Assembly (NCBI GenBank): GCA_002392275.1
Contig: DGGQ01000107.1
Coordinates: 4,828-68,827, forward strand
DNA length: 64,000 nucleotides
Origin: Treponema sp. UBA3870
GTDB lineage: Bacteria > Spirochaetota > Spirochaetia > Treponematales > Treponemataceae
Direction of reading: 5' to 3'
Positions 1 to 8,001 of this stretch are shown here, one piece after another. Both the position numbers and the translations under genes were made by a program. The notes beneath the pieces were generated by a model, which was not told where the DNA came from, made no database searches, and was given only the letters and a program-made list of their open reading frames with translations. Every line of letters starts with the position of its first letter. Position 1 is the stretch's first letter.

Positions 1-284
1 GCCATTTCCTCAAGATAGTTTAACGCAAGAAAATAGTTGCGCACTTCCTGTTCCGGCTTTAGATAATGCTTCCGTTCATCGCTTTCTATAACTTCATCCA
101 CCTGTTTTTCCGAAAGTGGATTTCCTTCTATTTTTGTCGAGGCATAGGAACTTTTTTTCTTTGAGTTCTTTCGGAGTTTGTTCACCGCAGCCCCCGAAAG
201 TTTCACCGAAGACACTGCATATCTGTTTTTATCAATCTCCGTAATGTACTTCAATATCTCATTTGTCAACGTTACTTTAATCAC
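1..284 (-). CDS. Fic-family protein, N-terminal part (cut by window edge)
   Basis: The reading frame was translated by hand from a GTG at 284 and runs off the left edge (94 codons seen). The visible part has the N-terminal helical region typical of Fic (AMPylase) proteins, including S-T-K-I-E-G-N near residues 47-53. That fits the (S/T)xxxE(G/N) inhibitory motif which, in known Fic proteins, places a glutamate in the nucleotide pocket. The HPFxxGNG catalytic motif would lie outside the window. The GTG start has a GGGAG ribosome site about 10 nt upstream; the nearby ATG is followed at once by a stop. A promoter and phased direct repeats lie just upstream. Toxin-like or regulatory AMPylation is inferred from the family only. 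Confidence 0.8.
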   Translation of the reverse strand, partial: MIKVTLTNEILKYITEIDKNRYAVSSVKLSGAAVNKLRKNSKKKSSYASTKIEGNPLSEKQVDEVIESDERKHYLKPEQEVRNYFLALNYLEEM

Positions 285-308
285 AACATGCGTCTCCCGG
301 CTCTAGTA

Positions 309-337
309 ATTATACCAAGCAAGGATTTTAGCGTCCA
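309..337 (-). promoter_or_regulatory. Predicted promoter of the Fic-family gene
   Basis: Read on the minus strand, TGGACG (332-337) and TATAAT (309-314) are separated by exactly 17 nt, and the -10 box carries the extended TGn element. Transcription would start about 20 nt before the GTG. Three phased repeats sit immediately upstream of the -35 box. Confidence 0.6.
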
Positions 338-340
338 TTA

Positions 341-373
341 TTTTTACACTATTTTTACACTATTTTTACACTA
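341..373. repeat. Three 11-bp direct repeats upstream of the fic promoter
   Basis: The unit TTTTTACACTA occurs three times without interruption, and a T-rich partial unit follows. The 11-bp period is close to one helical turn, so the three copies present the same face of the DNA. They cover about -40 to -73 of the predicted fic promoter, which suits an operator or activator site. No protein is known to bind here. Confidence 0.75.
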
Positions 374-396
374 TTTTTTTCGATGAGGGTGTTTTT

Positions 397-684
397 TTAC
401 GGATGATTTTTCATATAACCGTCTATGCTGTCCAGAATATAGTTTTTTCCTTGCGTATGAAGGATGTCGGCGTTGTCTGCAAGATAGGCTTGTTCTTCCA
501 GATAATACTGATACACATACGCCGCCCCTTCGCGGTAAAGATAGGTTTCTTTATCAATAATTTTTTCAAAGATGTTGGATGTATATAGTTTTCTCAATAC
601 CTCATCATATTCCACATTTTCGTCTTCCATTATGAATGCGGCAATTTCTTTTGTAGCGGAACGGCTTGCAGATTGAAAGGTCAA
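397..684 (-). CDS. Small hypothetical protein of a DUF3791-type locus
   Basis: A 95-codon frame opens at a TTG 5 nt after the stop of the upstream small gene. The product is acidic and soluble, with no signal peptide. A central stretch (E-V-L-R-K-L-Y-T-S, then K-E-T-Y-L-Y-R-E-G-A-A-Y-V-Y) resembles, from memory, a short protein often found beside DUF3791 genes in Firmicutes and spirochaete accessory loci. A later ATG (M19, in front of E-D-E-N-V) could be the true start; neither start has a clear Shine-Dalgarno. Collinearity with the Fic gene suggests a three-gene accessory cassette. Function unknown. Confidence 0.5.
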   Translation of the reverse strand: MTFQSASRSATKEIAAFIMEDENVEYDEVLRKLYTSNIFEKIIDKETYLYREGAAYVYQYYLEEQAYLADNADILHTQGKNYILDSIDGYMKNHP

Positions 685-689
685 TTTCT

Positions 690-821
690 TTAATCAATGA
701 CTTTGTTTTTATACAGATAGGAGAATGCTTCCTTTTTTGATATGTTATGGACAAAAGCAAAGCTGCTCACACATGCGACAGTGTAAGCAATTTTGTTATC
801 CACAGCTTGATTCTGAACCAT
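690..821 (-). CDS. DUF3791-like small protein, probably truncated
   Basis: The 43-residue product contains N-K-I-A-Y-T-V-A-C-V-S-S-F-A and H-N-I-S-K-K-E-A-F-S-Y-L-Y-K-N-K, a good match to the first half of DUF3791 as I remember it. It ends about 25-30 residues short of the usual length, so it may be a 3'-truncated copy. The frame is open upstream to 965, but the ATG at 821 has a strong GGGAGG site 5 nt before it and an extended -10 box upstream, which decides the start. DUF3791 proteins are usually linked to toxin-like genes; that link here is by neighbourhood only. Confidence 0.55.
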   Translation of the reverse strand: MVQNQAVDNKIAYTVACVSSFAFVHNISKKEAFSYLYKNKVID

Positions 822-849
822 AACATCCTCCCGTTTGAGATCCGCTTCT

Positions 850-858
850 ATTATATCA
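850..858 (-). promoter_or_regulatory. Extended -10 promoter element of the DUF3791-like gene
   Basis: On the minus strand TGATATAAT gives a perfect TATAAT with the TGn extension. It lies about 28 nt upstream of the ATG at 821. The -35 region is weak. Confidence 0.55.
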
Positions 859-995
859 CATCTCCCAATATGCTGACACCATAATTTATTGAATTGTTTC
901 TGCTCGATGCCCTCAGCGTTTACCGAACAGTTCATTTCCCAGATGCGGTGGGAGTATCTTTGCAATCTGCTGGAAAGACATTTAAAAAATTAAAC

Positions 996-1079
996 CCGCA
1001 CACCATCTTGTAAGGGAAAGACGCTGTGCGGATTTAAAGACAAAAAAACGCCCGCCTCTGAAAATCTTATGCGGAGGGC
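996..1079 (-). terminator. Two hairpins in the 966-1253 gap, terminator-like on the minus strand
   Basis: CCGCACA (996-1002) pairs with TGTGCGG (1025-1031), and on the minus strand a T-rich run follows. A second hairpin pairs GCCCTCC with GGCGGGC (1050-1079) and is followed on the minus strand by seven T. No minus-strand gene is visible between them and the ABC operon, so they are either orphans of a lost gene or serve something I cannot see. The rest of the gap is AT-rich leader of the ABC operon. Confidence 0.4.
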
Positions 1080-1253
1080 ACAATATTCCCAAAGGCAGAC
1101 GTCTTCGTCAAAAATATTATTAGCAGAAAACTTGGATTTTGGCAAGTGCAGAAAACGGCGGATTATAAATTTTTGTTAAATTTTTTCAAAACCTTCCATA
1201 TATATAGAATAATTAGTTATATTCTTAATGTCAAAAATAATTTGGAGGAAGCC

Positions 1254-2090
1254 ATGTCAGTTATTACACTTTCACATCTGCATAAAATCTATCCGCTGGG
1301 GAAACAGGATGTTGTCGCCGTCAAGGATGTTTCGTTTTCGGTAGAGAAGGGCGAGTTTGCTGCAATCTCCGGTCCATCCGGTTCAGGAAAATCTACTATA
1401 TTAAACATGCTGGGGCTTATCGATGTTCCGTCTGGTGGTTCGATTAATATTGATGGAATCGATGTGTACGCTGGTGTGAATCTTGCTGACGCGCAGATTA
1501 AAAATACACGCTGGGCCACGGATTCAAAGCAGAAAAAGCTTCGGTCCACCATTCCCGCCAAGCTGGACAAAAGGATAACCGGCCTCCGTCGCTCGCACCT
1601 TGGTTTTATCTTCCAGACCTTCAATCTGATTCCAGTTCTGAATGTGTATGAGAATATCGAGTTTCCCCTCCTGATTAAATCCAAGAACAAGGAAGGCAAA
1701 AGTCCTGTCGATGATTTTTCAAAGGCGCAGAAAAAGGAATGGATTGACTATCTGATTGAAAAGGTTGGGCTTACTGAATGGAAGGACCACAAGTCAACCG
1801 AGCTTTCCGGTGGACAGAGACAGCGTGTTGCTATTGCGCGTGCCCTTGTGACAAAGGCTCCTGTTATTCTTGCGGACGAACCTACCGCCAACCTTGATTC
1901 CAAAAACAGCGCGCAGATTCTCTCCCTGATGAAGTCCCTGAACAAAGATCCGGAGCTTCAGACCACGTTCATTTTCTCGACACACGATTCAAGAATTGTT
2001 ACTATGTGCGACCATGTTGTTCATCTTTTGGATGGCGAAATCACGCAGGACGAACACAAGGCAGGTTCCGACATTTACGGGGAGGCTTGA
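1254..2090 (+). CDS. ABC transporter ATP-binding protein, LolD/MacB type
   Basis: This is the ATPase of an exporter with two FtsX/MacB-type permeases encoded immediately downstream. Visible motifs are Walker A (GPSGSGKST), signature [15 protein letters not shown], Walker B ([12 protein letters not shown]) and the H-loop (STHD). At 278 residues it is longer than the usual 220-230. The excess is an insertion of about 35 residues, rich in K, R and T, between Walker A and the Q-loop (residues about 78-115). The frame is open from 1146, but the ATG at 1254 follows TTGGAGGAA and begins at the family's normal N terminus ([16 protein letters not shown]). The likely task is moving lipoproteins or another envelope substrate from the inner membrane; the substrate is not visible. 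Confidence 0.92.
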   Translation: MSVITLSHLHKIYPLGKQDVVAVKDVSFSVEKGEFAAISGPSGSGKSTILNMLGLIDVPSGGSINIDGIDVYAGVNLADAQIKNTRWATDSKQKKLRSTIPAKLDKRITGLRRSHLGFIFQTFNLIPVLNVYENIEFPLLIKSKNKEGKSPVDDFSKAQKKEWIDYLIEKVGLTEWKDHKSTELSGGQRQRVAIARALVTKAPVILADEPTANLDSKNSAQILSLMKSLNKDPELQTTFIFSTHDSRIVTMCDHVVHLLDGEITQDEHKAGSDIYGEA

Positions 2091-2096
2091 CGGAAA

Positions 2097-3644
2097 ATGA
2101 AAGTAATTTTTCAGCTTGCGCTCCGCAATCTGAAGGAGCATAAGGCAAAATCCATAATCGTTTCGCTGTTCATTATTTTTGGCGTGGCGATTGTCATTCT
2201 GGGAAACTCATTTCTTGAATCAATAAACCGTGGACTGGAAAAAGATTTCCGTGCGAACTACACTGGCGACATAACAATTTCTGCTAACATGCCCGATGGA
2301 ATGAAGGCGGACATATTTATGGCGACCAGCGGAACTTTTGATGGAACCCTTCCCCAGACACCCGCGCTTCTCGATATTGACGAGGTTGAAAAAGTCCTTG
2401 ACGAAAGCGGTCTTATTTCTGGACGCACAAGAATGATTTCCACACGCGGAATTATGATGAAGGGTGAGGAAATCGATTTGGCGGTCCTCATGTCGGATGA
2501 TTCGGTCAACATTGCGGACATTCCGGTTTTTATGATGTTTGCCGGCGAGGAGGATTCGTATTTCTCATTGTTCAGCGGACAGCACATTGTCGAGGGAAGC
2601 GCGATTGACTATTCGTCATCGGAAAACCAGCTTTTGATTGACACAAGAATCAAGAGCAGCTTTGAAAACTTTTTCAAAAAGACGCTGAATGTCGGCGACT
2701 CCGTTTTGGTCATGGGAGCAAACACTGATGGCGTAATTCGTGAGGCGAAGGTTGTCGGTTTCTATACCCCAGCCAATGAGTACAGCGCGATGTTCCAGAC
2801 AATCTACTGCAATCCGTCTTTTGCACGTGCGTTTGCCGATTTGACTTATGGCGCAATTTTGGACAGCGAGAGCGCAAAAAACTTTGATGAAGAAATCTGG
2901 AGCGCGGACGAGTCTGATTTGTTTGGCGACGAGTTTTTTGATGACATGATTAGCGACGAGACGGACTCCTTTGTTTCTGGCGGCGATATTGATTTCAACA
3001 ACATTCTTGGCGACATCACTTTGCGTGACGAACTTAACAGGACGGACAACGGTTCATGGCATTTTGTCCAGGCAAAATTTAAGAACGGTGTTGATGCGGA
3101 CAAGGCAATCAAGGAACTCAATGCGAAGTTCAAGGAGCTTGGTATTGATGCGAATGCGATGGGATGGGAAACTGCCGCTGCCTCATATACAAAGACGGTT
3201 GCCGGAATCAATGTTTTCTTCAATATACTTGTGGTGGTTCTTGCGATTGTTGTTTTCATAATCATAATGAACACGATGACCATTTCCATTATCGAACGTA
3301 CATCCGAGATTGGAACCATGCGTGCTCTGGGTGCGGAAAAATCTTTTGTAAGGACTCTGTTTTTTACCGAGGCTTCGTCCATAACAATTGTGTCGGCATT
3401 CATTGGAATTGTTCTCGGATTTGTGATTATGGGAATATTCAACAGTCTCAACCTGAGTGTGGGCGACAACATGATTGCCAAAGTAATTTTGGGTGGAGGA
3501 CAGCTGCACTTTAGTCCGACCCCCGCAATCATTTTTATTTCATTCTTCGGTGTGGCGATTGGAAGTCTTTTGAGCAATATCTATCCGGTTTCTTCCGCAC
3601 TCAGGATTACACCTTTAAAAGCGTTGTCAAAGGGGGGTGAGTAG
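2097..3644 (+). CDS. ABC transporter permease, FtsX/MacB (LolC/E-like)
   Basis: The 515-residue protein has the MacB/LolC architecture: one N-terminal membrane helix (residues about 18-40), a large periplasmic domain (about 41-360), then three C-terminal helices. The cytoplasmic loop E-R-T-S-E-I-G-T-M-R-A-L-G-A is the family's coupling-helix signature. It begins 6 nt after the ATPase stop and is followed directly by a second permease, so the transporter is probably a heterodimer with the upstream ATPase. The periplasmic domain has an unusually acidic stretch near residues 260-305 (D/E/F/S-rich). Confidence 0.9.
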   Translation: MKVIFQLALRNLKEHKAKSIIVSLFIIFGVAIVILGNSFLESINRGLEKDFRANYTGDITISANMPDGMKADIFMATSGTFDGTLPQTPALLDIDEVEKVLDESGLISGRTRMISTRGIMMKGEEIDLAVLMSDDSVNIADIPVFMMFAGEEDSYFSLFSGQHIVEGSAIDYSSSENQLLIDTRIKSSFENFFKKTLNVGDSVLVMGANTDGVIREAKVVGFYTPANEYSAMFQTIYCNPSFARAFADLTYGAILDSESAKNFDEEIWSADESDLFGDEFFDDMISDETDSFVSGGDIDFNNILGDITLRDELNRTDNGSWHFVQAKFKNGVDADKAIKELNAKFKELGIDANAMGWETAAASYTKTVAGINVFFNILVVVLAIVVFIIIMNTMTISIIERTSEIGTMRALGAEKSFVRTLFFTEASSITIVSAFIGIVLGFVIMGIFNSLNLSVGDNMIAKVILGGGQLHFSPTPAIIFISFFGVAIGSLLSNIYPVSSALRITPLKALSKGGE

Positions 3645-3645
3645 A

Positions 3646-4998
3646 ATGCAGCTTTTTAAATTGGCTTTGAGAAATCTTTCACGCAGCAAAAGACGAAACG
3701 TCATTCTTGGGATTGCCGTGGCGTTTGGATTTTTTGTTGTGACTGCCGTTGACGGATTGACAAGCGGTGCGGTTTCAAATCTTGAGGACCAGATTACGCA
3801 GATGCTTGGCGGAACGGTTCTCGCATCCGGCTATGAAAAAATCACCGAAAAAAATGACGAGGGCGGTCTCATTGCTGGAAACGATGTTGTCCCAATCATC
3901 CGCGACCATGACTATCTGATTAAAAAAGTTGAGTCGCTCGGAATCAATTACAAATATATCTCGCACTACACGAACTCCACCGGGCAGGTCATTTTTAACG
4001 GGAAAAAAGTTTTGACCACAACCCTTGGACGTGATTTTGAGACGGACAAAAGTTTTCTTGATTCGCTCCAGATTGTTGAGGGCGATTTGGAAAATCTCAA
4101 GGATCCGGCATCCTTGATTATTGGAAAAAACATGGCCGACGCGCTCAAGGTCCACGTTGGAGACACGGTTCTTTATCTGACAAGCACAATTTATGGACAG
4201 AACGAGGTTGGAGAATTCAAGGTTGCTCTAATCAACAGGGACTCAAGTTTTATCAGCGGAATGATGACTTACACTAACATCGAGACACTGAACAAGCTGA
4301 TTGAAATCCCCGAGGGCGGGTACAACTTTTTTTCAATCTATCTGAAGGACAAAAACCAGCAGAACAGGGTCGCTCTTCTTTTGCAGGACGCAATCAAAAA
4401 GGACGGACAGAATGTTGCGGACCTCAGGCTTGCGCGTCAGACCAATCCTTCAAATGTGGAGCGTGGACTGAACAAGCAGCTTCTTGGGGAAGAAAATTCG
4501 TGGGAGGGCGTGAAGTACGTCGTCGAAAGTCTTGACGATGGTGCGCCCGCATTGAAGACGGCCATGAACATTGTGCATCTTGTGACAACAATTATTTTGA
4601 TTGTGATTCTGCTGATTGTAATGGTCGGTGTGTCGAACACATACAGGATGGTGCTTTACGAAAGAATCCGCGAAATTGGAACCATGCGTGCTTTGGGCAT
4701 GACAGGAAAGGACACCGGAAAGACATTTACTCTGGAGGCAATCGCGCTGTGCGTAATCGGTGCGTTCGCGGGATTTGTCTTTGCAATAATATTTATGTCG
4801 TTTCTTGGAATCCCAAAATTTTCCAAGGAGTCGGTACAGTTCTTCCTGCACAACGGTCACATGAGTTTCACGCTTTCGCCGTTCTCGATTTTGGTCCAGT
4901 ACATATTGATGATAATTCTTACATCGCTCGCTGTACGTGGAACCGCCAAAAAGGCTGCAAGAATGAGTCCCGCCGAGGCTTTGCGGTCAGTAAAATAA
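3646..4998 (+). CDS. ABC transporter permease, FtsX/MacB (LolC/E-like), second subunit
   Basis: This is the paralogue of the preceding permease: N-terminal helix, periplasmic domain, and three C-terminal helices with the loop E-R-I-R-E-I-G-T-M-R-A-L-G-M. The previous gene stops at 3644. The ATG at 3646 follows an AGGGGGG ribosome site at good distance, so I prefer it over the in-frame GTG at 3637. The 450-residue product probably pairs with the upstream permease, as LolC pairs with LolE. The order ATPase, permease, permease, LolA-like carrier, beta-barrel suggests one trans-envelope route. Confidence 0.9.
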   Translation: MQLFKLALRNLSRSKRRNVILGIAVAFGFFVVTAVDGLTSGAVSNLEDQITQMLGGTVLASGYEKITEKNDEGGLIAGNDVVPIIRDHDYLIKKVESLGINYKYISHYTNSTGQVIFNGKKVLTTTLGRDFETDKSFLDSLQIVEGDLENLKDPASLIIGKNMADALKVHVGDTVLYLTSTIYGQNEVGEFKVALINRDSSFISGMMTYTNIETLNKLIEIPEGGYNFFSIYLKDKNQQNRVALLLQDAIKKDGQNVADLRLARQTNPSNVERGLNKQLLGEENSWEGVKYVVESLDDGAPALKTAMNIVHLVTTIILIVILLIVMVGVSNTYRMVLYERIREIGTMRALGMTGKDTGKTFTLEAIALCVIGAFAGFVFAIIFMSFLGIPKFSKESVQFFLHNGHMSFTLSPFSILVQYILMIILTSLAVRGTAKKAARMSPAEALRSVK

Positions 4999-5070
4999 AA
5001 TGTCGGAATGTAACTAAAAGGTGGCGGAAACTGTTTAATTTTTGTCGAACTATTTTTTGGAGGAACTGAT

Positions 5071-5853
5071 ATGAAATCTTCTATTAATTACAGATTTTTT
5101 TTGGCTTCTGTGATTGTCGCAATTTTTTCAACGGTGGCTCTGTTTGCGCAGGTTGATTCAAAGACTGCCGAAAAGGCGTACAAGCTGATGGAACAGACGA
5201 GCGACATCCTTGTTTACCACGGCGACTATTCCGCTACGATTACTCTTACAATTCAAAAACCGGGCAAGGCCGTCCAGAATTTGAAGTACAAGGTCTTCCA
5301 GCGCACCGAAAAGGATTTGATGACAATCGTTCAGCTTTACCCTGAGGCGGACAAGGGTACTGGCTATCTGCGTGATGGTGACAATATTTGGGCTTACGAC
5401 CCAATCAGTAGAAAATACACTCATTCGTCATTGAAGGACGCACTTGGTGAATCTGATTTGAACATTGACGACGTGGACCAGACCAAAGAGGACTGGAGAA
5501 AAAACTATGCCGTTGAAAAATTTGAGGAAAGCACTCTCGGAAAATATCCTGTCTATGTTGTGACTTTGACAGCAAAAACCTCCAAGCCTGCCTATGCGAA
5601 AAGTGTCTTCTATATCCGCAAAGACATTCCGCTCACGTTGAAGGAGGAAGACTATTCCGGCTCCGGCAGATTGATGCGCACTGTGCTTATTCCAAAATAC
5701 ACAAAGGTTCCGGCTGGCTATGTCCCAACCCAGATGACTTTGCGTGACGAGCTTAACAAGGGCGAGCAGACATCGGAGGAGATTTCCGATTTGAATTTCA
5801 ACAAACTGCCTGACTCGATTTTTACAAAGGCATATCTTGAAGGATTGAATTGA
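5071..5853 (+). CDS. Outer-membrane lipoprotein-sorting (LolA-like) protein
   Basis: The 260-residue protein has a signal peptide (about residues 1-26, cleavage after L-F-A-Q) and a body typical of the outer membrane lipoprotein-sorting family (COG2834 type). Family features include Y-L-R-D-G-D-N-I-W-A-Y-D-P and the D-Y-S-G-S-G-R-L-M-R-T segment. Such proteins have an open beta-barrel that binds lipid chains in the periplasm. A GGAGGA site precedes the ATG. The operon position after two LolC/E-like permeases supports a carrier role between the exporter and the beta-barrel encoded next. Its cargo could be a lipoprotein or another lipid. Confidence 0.85.
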   Translation: MKSSINYRFFLASVIVAIFSTVALFAQVDSKTAEKAYKLMEQTSDILVYHGDYSATITLTIQKPGKAVQNLKYKVFQRTEKDLMTIVQLYPEADKGTGYLRDGDNIWAYDPISRKYTHSSLKDALGESDLNIDDVDQTKEDWRKNYAVEKFEESTLGKYPVYVVTLTAKTSKPAYAKSVFYIRKDIPLTLKEEDYSGSGRLMRTVLIPKYTKVPAGYVPTQMTLRDELNKGEQTSEEISDLNFNKLPDSIFTKAYLEGLN

Positions 5854-7499
5854 TGAAAAAAAGATTTCCTTGTGTTTTGGTTCTTTGTCTGGCTGTGGCC
5901 ACTGCATTTTCCCAGGACATGGATTTTTCTGGTGAGGATTTTTCTGAAGAAGATTTTTTTTCGCTCGATGAATCCACCGGGTCCACCGAATCTACATGGG
6001 AAGATGATTTTGCCTACTCCGATGAGGACTTTTTTGGCAGCTCCGATGACGATTTTTTTCAGGACGACGGTATTGAGGAGCTTGTTGTCCTTGATGAAAA
6101 GTCTTCCGCCATGGCACAGGGAACTCTTTTTGAAATTGGCAGCGTTAGGGTCGGTGGAAGTTTTGACACTGGACTTTCGTTTTTTGTTCCGCTTTTCCGT
6201 GAGGATGATAATAAAAATTTTGGCGAGCGGCTTGGTGACAGCAGACTGAAACCATCCGCAGGTGCGAGTCTTTTTATTGATGCCCGACCGACTTCGACTT
6301 TGCGTCTCTACACAAAATTTGGAATCAACTATCCGTACAAGGACAGCGTTGGGGTCTCGATGTCCACGCAGAATCTGGATATAAACACGGAGCTGCCGGA
6401 AGGAACTACGCCAACAGTTCCCGATGGTGTGCCTGATGAATGGAGGGACTGGATTGAAAATCTTACGAACGGTGCAAGCCTTTCAAATCTTCCGTCGTCT
6501 TTGGCCATGCCGAATTTTTCAATCACGAACTGGCTTTATCTGAAAGAACTTTTCACTGATTTTTCAATCGCCGACAGAGTGTTTTTTAGATTCGGACTGC
6601 ACACTGTTTCATGGGGCGCAGGTTTTTTCTTTAGCCCTGTTTCCGATATGATTAACACATCCTCAATCGACCCTGAGCATACCGACTTGCAGGTTGATGG
6701 AAGTCTGAATCTGAGGACACAGATTACTTTTCCCGACTCGCAGAACTGTCTTTGGCTTTACGTTGTTCCATCGACCAAAACCTATATGCCGGAATTCTCG
6801 TCGCCGGAGGATGCTCAGAACGGAAGCCTCAACGAATACATGGACGACGCACTCTATCCAAATCTTATGAAGGAGATTGCTTTCGCCGGAAAAATGGATG
6901 TGGTGGTCTCCAACTGGGAACTTGGATTTGGCGGCGTATTTAAATATCAGAGCGCACCAAAACTTATGGCAACTGCGAGCGGAAGCATTATAAATGGAAA
7001 GGTCGGTGTCTTTGGCGAATTGGTTTTGGACTACGGAAGCCAGACCCAGTGGAATGAAAATCCTGAGTGGGGTTCAAAGGATTTGATTTTCCAGGGAACG
7101 GTCGGCGCAATGTACATGTGGGCAAAACCTCAGATTACATTCATGGGGCAATACTATTTTGACAGCAACAAGGACGACCATGAGTTTTCAACTTACGGAA
7201 ACAATCTTGCTTTGACCGTGAACTTTGCGAAACTTGGCGAAACAAATTTAAATCTCGCTCTCTTTGGTCTGTTCTATTTTGGAAAAACAAATATGACAAG
7301 TTTCTCCGATGCCATGGAAAAAATGGGAAGCGGAAAAGCGTTCATGCCCTACGCTGGTATACTTTCTGCCACGCTCACATGGAATCCAATTTCTGTTTTG
7401 AACATTTCGGCGGGACCATATATCACCTGGCTGGACATGGGAAAAGCTCCGGACGTTTCGTTTAGATTTGGAATAACATTGGGCGGAGGAAAATTCTAA
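5853..7499 (+). CDS. Outer-membrane beta-barrel with acidic N-terminal region, exporter operon
   Basis: The ATG at 5853 overlaps the previous stop by one base (TGATG), showing translational coupling. The 548-residue product has a signal peptide (to about residue 20, F-S-Q), then a roughly 70-residue D/E/F/S-rich segment with repeated D-F/D-D-F-F motifs, then alternating-pattern strands with many aromatic residues and a C-terminal F-R-F-G-I-T-L-G-G-G-K-F, a typical outer-membrane barrel end. I do not recognise a named family. Spirochaetes often pair such barrels with a LolA-like carrier and a MacB/LolCDE-type transporter, so it may be the outer-membrane end of this route. Confidence 0.75.
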   Translation: MKKRFPCVLVLCLAVATAFSQDMDFSGEDFSEEDFFSLDESTGSTESTWEDDFAYSDEDFFGSSDDDFFQDDGIEELVVLDEKSSAMAQGTLFEIGSVRVGGSFDTGLSFFVPLFREDDNKNFGERLGDSRLKPSAGASLFIDARPTSTLRLYTKFGINYPYKDSVGVSMSTQNLDINTELPEGTTPTVPDGVPDEWRDWIENLTNGASLSNLPSSLAMPNFSITNWLYLKELFTDFSIADRVFFRFGLHTVSWGAGFFFSPVSDMINTSSIDPEHTDLQVDGSLNLRTQITFPDSQNCLWLYVVPSTKTYMPEFSSPEDAQNGSLNEYMDDALYPNLMKEIAFAGKMDVVVSNWELGFGGVFKYQSAPKLMATASGSIINGKVGVFGELVLDYGSQTQWNENPEWGSKDLIFQGTVGAMYMWAKPQITFMGQYYFDSNKDDHEFSTYGNNLALTVNFAKLGETNLNLALFGLFYFGKTNMTSFSDAMEKMGSGKAFMPYAGILSATLTWNPISVLNISAGPYITWLDMGKAPDVSFRFGITLGGGKF

Positions 7500-7583
7500 A
7501 CGTCAAAATCCACATTCAAGTCTTGAAATATAATTTTGGTTGTTCTATAATTAAATTAGACTTAATGAATTTGAGGAAGGACT

Positions 7584-7988
7584 ATGAAAGTTTTGAAGGA
7601 CAAGATTTTTAGAACCGTCGCTACTTTTCTTGCTGCCTGCGGTGTCTCGACTTATTTTACTGCCTGCTATGGAATGCCTGTCAATTTTGATACTTCCACT
7701 GATTTTAAATTCCACGTTGTAGGCGATGCCAATGGTGATGGAGCAAAAACAAATCTTGGTGGAATTGAAATCTCTTCGTCCGTTGCCATGGAAAAATCAC
7801 ACACGCGTGCAGATGGAAAGGCCCTTTTGTCAACACAGTATTCCGGTCCGAATATTTCATTTGAAATCAAGGATGTCGATGGCCCTGAAAATGGAAGCTT
7901 CAAAACAAAGACCTATACTTTGCCCGATGGATTTTGCCTTGATGATACAATTGAAATAGAGCTTGAACCAGGGACGGACGAAAATTAA
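7584..7988 (+). CDS. Putative lipoprotein of a radical SAM-lipoprotein system
   Basis: The 134-residue product has a signal peptide with lipobox F-T-A-C (lipidated Cys28), followed by Y-G-M-P. The mature part looks like a small beta-sandwich: G-I-E-I-S at one strand and a T-R-A-D-G-K-A-L-L segment, as in carboxypeptidase-regulatory-like folds. In the rSAM/lipoprotein systems described by TIGRFAM models, the lipoprotein starts with a C-x-Y-G-x-P motif and is encoded next to a radical SAM-SPASM enzyme; both conditions hold here. It is therefore the candidate substrate of the enzyme encoded 13 nt downstream. GAGGAAGG precedes the ATG. Confidence 0.75.
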   Translation: MKVLKDKIFRTVATFLAACGVSTYFTACYGMPVNFDTSTDFKFHVVGDANGDGAKTNLGGIEISSSVAMEKSHTRADGKALLSTQYSGPNISFEIKDVDGPENGSFKTKTYTLPDGFCLDDTIEIELEPGTDEN

Positions 7989-8001
7989 AAGGGACACCAA
8001 A

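Noticed and set aside
690..965. Longer start at 965 for the DUF3791-like gene
   Set aside because: The extension is not like the family, and both the ribosome site and the extended -10 box point to the ATG at 821.
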